DNA from: JBFJVD01 sp041624375
GTDB taxonomy: Bacteria; Chloroflexota; Anaerolineae; Anaerolineales; E44-bin32
Assembly (NCBI GenBank): GCA_041624375.1
Contig: JBFJVD010000173.1
Location: 1-6,521, forward strand
Length of the DNA: 6,521 nucleotides
Direction of reading: 5' to 3'
Shown: one piece after another, positions 4,569 through 6,521 of the stretch
Position numbering within the stretch: position 1 is the stretch's first letter
How the letters are laid out: each line of letters begins with the position of its first letter
Translations under genes and position numbers: made by a program
Notes under the pieces: model-generated
What the model was told of the DNA's origin: nothing
Databases searched by the model: none
The model's input: only the letters and a program-made list of their open reading frames with translations

Positions 4569-6464
4569 ATGCCTAAGCGATTGCTTGCTTCACTTGTTGT
4601 CCTTGGTCTCACCCTGGTCGGACTCGCTCTGATGGGCGTCCCCGCCGGGCTGGCTGACCCGCCAGGTGGCGTGGCCGACCCGTACTTCACGACCGACGAC
4701 CCGGCCGGCGAAGACAGCCTGCTTGGCTTCGACGGTGCCGGCATCTCTTACGTCGAGGCGTTCCTCGGTGGTCAGGCTCCCGCCACCCGGGCCGAGCGGC
4801 GCGCGCGCAATATTTCGCTCGTCGGATCGCTTCAGCTCTCGCCGTTCAACCAGGGCGTCCATGCCGACGTGGCCGGCTACAACCAGCTGGCCTTCATCGG
4901 CAAATGGCGCGGAGCGTGTCCGGGGACGGGCGTCGACATCATCGATATCTCCAACCCAGCCGCTCCTGTCAAGATCGCTGACACGAATGACTACGTCGAC
5001 ACCTCGATGGAAGACATGCAGGCCATGCGCATCGGAACCCGCGATGTCCTGGCGATCGGCCTGCAGGACTGCGCCAACATCGCCACCCCAGGCGTCGGCG
5101 AGAGTGGACTTGAGCTCTACGACATCAGTGTGCCCTCCAACCCACAGCTTCTGAGCTTCTTCGACGTAGATGTGTTCGGAGCCGATGTGACTGGCGTGCA
5201 TGAGCTGGACCTGACCATGAACCCAGGGGGCCGCAGCCTGGCCCTCCTGGCGGTGCCGGACCTGGAAGCAGCCACAGCCACCGGGCCGGACTTCGTCAAT
5301 GGCAAGGGGGATCTCTTGATCGTCGACATCACTGATCCCACCAGTCCGACTCTCTTGAGCGACTGGGGCGTGCTGGGCGAGCCTTCCCTTGGCGTAAGCT
5401 TCTACCTGAGCGCCCGCCAGGGAGGCGACGCCCGGACCCAGCTCCACAGTGTACGCGCCAATCAGAACGGCACGCTGGCGTACCTCTCCTATTGGGACGG
5501 CGGCTTCATCACCCTGGACATCTCGGATCCAGCCAACCCGGTCTTCCTGGGGCGCACCACCTACCCGGCTTCGCATGAGGGCAATGCACACTCTGTCGAT
5601 GAAGCCCGCGGGGGGAACATCCTCGTCGCCGCCGACGAAGATTTCTCGCCGTTCCAATTCGTCTTCACCAGCAGCACCTTTGCGGGCTCAAGGACGGCAA
5701 TCGAAGCCGCATTCACCTCGACCCGCATCGTCACGCTGCCCGGGCGGGAGATGACGGGCGAGGTCGTCCACGTGGGGCGCGGCTGTCCCGCCGGCTCGAT
5801 CACTGGGAGCAACCCGGCGGATCCCTATCTTGCCGATCCGACCGGGAAGATCGCGCTGATCGAGCGCGGCGCCTGCCGCTTCGACCACAAGATCGCCCAG
5901 GCTCAACTGGCGGGCGCCACCGGCGCAATTGTCTACAACAGCGCCGCCGGCGGGGAAGGCCTGGTCCTAATGGGCGGCATCGATCCGACTCTCATGCCGG
6001 ATGGGTCGACCGTAGATGTAACCATCCCGGCCATCTTCGTCCAGCGGTCGACCGGCCTACTCCTGGCCGGCGGCGCGCCGCCGGTGACAGCGCGAGCCGC
6101 GGCGGAGTTCAACGGCTGGGGCTTCCTGCGTATCTTCGACATGAAGAACCCGGCCAATCCAGTGCAGATCGGGACCTTCGCAACCGCCAACACGAACAAC
6201 GACGCGGTTGCGCTGCTGGGCACATGGAGCGTGCACAACCCGGAGATGCGCGGCAACACCGTATTCACCTCCTGGTACAGCGACGGTGTGCAGATCATCG
6301 ATATCTCGCAGCCCTCGCGCCCGCGCTCCATCGGCTTCTGGGCCGGCGATGGCGCACCATCCCACGCTCCCGCCGTCAACATCTGGAGCGTCGTCCCGCA
6401 CGGCGACCTTCTCCTTGCCAGCGACCGCAACTTCGGGCTCTACATCCTGAAGCTGAAGCCGTAG
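4569..6464 (+). CDS. Secreted LVIVD-repeat beta-propeller with inserted PA domain
   Basis: This is a 631-residue exported protein. The signal peptide is MPKR, then a hydrophobic core at 5-22, with likely cleavage after GLA near 29. Six repeats of the LVIVD type mark propeller blades: GVDIIDISNPAAP (121-133), GLELYDISVPSNP (180-192), DLLIVDITDPTSP (248-260), GFITLDISDPANP (312-324), FLRIFDMKNPANP (519-531) and GVQIIDISQPSRP (573-585), closing with GLYILKL (623-629). Between blades four and five sits a protease-associated-type domain (about 390-510) with GKIALIERGACRF (426-438), AGATGAIVYNS (448-458) and TIPAIFV (485-491). Four cysteines (117, 168, 406, 436) may form disulphides. No protease or other catalytic motif is visible; it is probably a binding or scaffold protein outside the membrane. 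ATG 4569 is chosen because GAGGA lies 8 bases upstream and a compact signal peptide results; ATG 4518 and TTG 4509 have their purine run too close. Confidence 0.85.
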   Translation: MPKRLLASLVVLGLTLVGLALMGVPAGLADPPGGVADPYFTTDDPAGEDSLLGFDGAGISYVEAFLGGQAPATRAERRARNISLVGSLQLSPFNQGVHADVAGYNQLAFIGKWRGACPGTGVDIIDISNPAAPVKIADTNDYVDTSMEDMQAMRIGTRDVLAIGLQDCANIATPGVGESGLELYDISVPSNPQLLSFFDVDVFGADVTGVHELDLTMNPGGRSLALLAVPDLEAATATGPDFVNGKGDLLIVDITDPTSPTLLSDWGVLGEPSLGVSFYLSARQGGDARTQLHSVRANQNGTLAYLSYWDGGFITLDISDPANPVFLGRTTYPASHEGNAHSVDEARGGNILVAADEDFSPFQFVFTSSTFAGSRTAIEAAFTSTRIVTLPGREMTGEVVHVGRGCPAGSITGSNPADPYLADPTGKIALIERGACRFDHKIAQAQLAGATGAIVYNSAAGGEGLVLMGGIDPTLMPDGSTVDVTIPAIFVQRSTGLLLAGGAPPVTARAAAEFNGWGFLRIFDMKNPANPVQIGTFATANTNNDAVALLGTWSVHNPEMRGNTVFTSWYSDGVQIIDISQPSRPRSIGFWAGDGAPSHAPAVNIWSVVPHGDLLLASDRNFGLYILKLKP

Positions 6465-6469
6465 CGTTA

Positions 6470-6504
6470 GCTTCCCTGATCCTGGCGGGTTGAAATAGGG
6501 AGGC
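6470..6504 (+). repeat. Inverted repeat after the propeller gene, masking a possible RBS
   Basis: GCTTCCCT (6470-6477) pairs with AGGGAGGC (6497-6504), eight pairs with one G-U, around a 19-base loop. No T-tract follows. The right arm contains GGGAGG, the Shine-Dalgarno candidate of the next gene, so the hairpin could limit its translation rather than end transcription. Confidence 0.35.
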
Positions 6505-6511
6505 CGGCTGC

Positions 6512-6521
6512 ATGAAGCAGC
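6512..6521 (+). CDS. Possible start of a downstream gene, truncated by the window edge
   Basis: ATG 6512 begins Met-Lys-Gln and runs off the window. GGGAGG at 6498-6503 sits 8 bases upstream, a good spacing. Only three codons are visible, so nothing can be said of the product. If real, it lies 47 bases after the propeller stop on the same strand and may be co-transcribed. Confidence 0.3.

Noticed and set aside
4590..5657. 355-codon antisense frame opposite the propeller gene
   Set aside because: It mirrors the regular D-I-S-x-P repeats of the true gene in the opposite strand and has no recognisable domain or start signal.

Overview
The window is GC-rich bacterial DNA with three substantial genes, the edge of a fourth, and two regulatory intergenic regions. 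No tRNA, rRNA, CRISPR array or intact mobile element is visible. The gram-positive-type SOS operator half-sites (GAAC-N4-GTTC), the long PriA and the secreted LVIVD-repeat propeller would fit a Chloroflexota-like or actinobacterial-like organism. That placement is a guess from gene style; there is no taxonomic marker.

Left part (1-1215, minus strand): a two-gene unit. The first gene encodes a 337-residue protein that aligns by eye with the motor part of FtsK/SpoIIIE DNA translocases but has lost the Walker A P-loop. Seven bases after its stop starts a small membrane protein that runs off the left edge. The unit has a TTGACA/TAAACT promoter buried in a 45-bp dyad (1240-1284) made of two LexA-box-like palindromes. 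This suggests, without proving, a DNA-damage-inducible operon.

Middle (1336-3923, plus strand): priA, the primosomal replication-restart helicase, is transcribed divergently from an extended -10 promoter. Two tiny open frames lie between promoter and gene. The first starts at the predicted transcription start, each ends in an ATGA overlap with the next, and the second overlaps the priA start. They may form a relay of translational coupling. A replication-restart gene facing a putatively SOS-controlled FtsK-like gene makes the left two thirds look like a genome-maintenance locus.

Right part (3924-6521): a 645-base non-coding stretch ends in the start of a secreted 631-residue beta-propeller protein with six LVIVD repeats and an inserted protease-associated (PA) domain. 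A good promoter at 4145-4174 would make a long, structured leader. The leader holds a strong ribosome-binding site with a two-codon ORF (Met-Ser-stop), then three short segments that can form either an antiterminator or a terminator hairpin with a T-tract. This riboswitch- or attenuator-like leader matches no RNA class I could recognise. Together with the dyad operator upstream of the FtsK-like gene, it is the best candidate for something undescribed.
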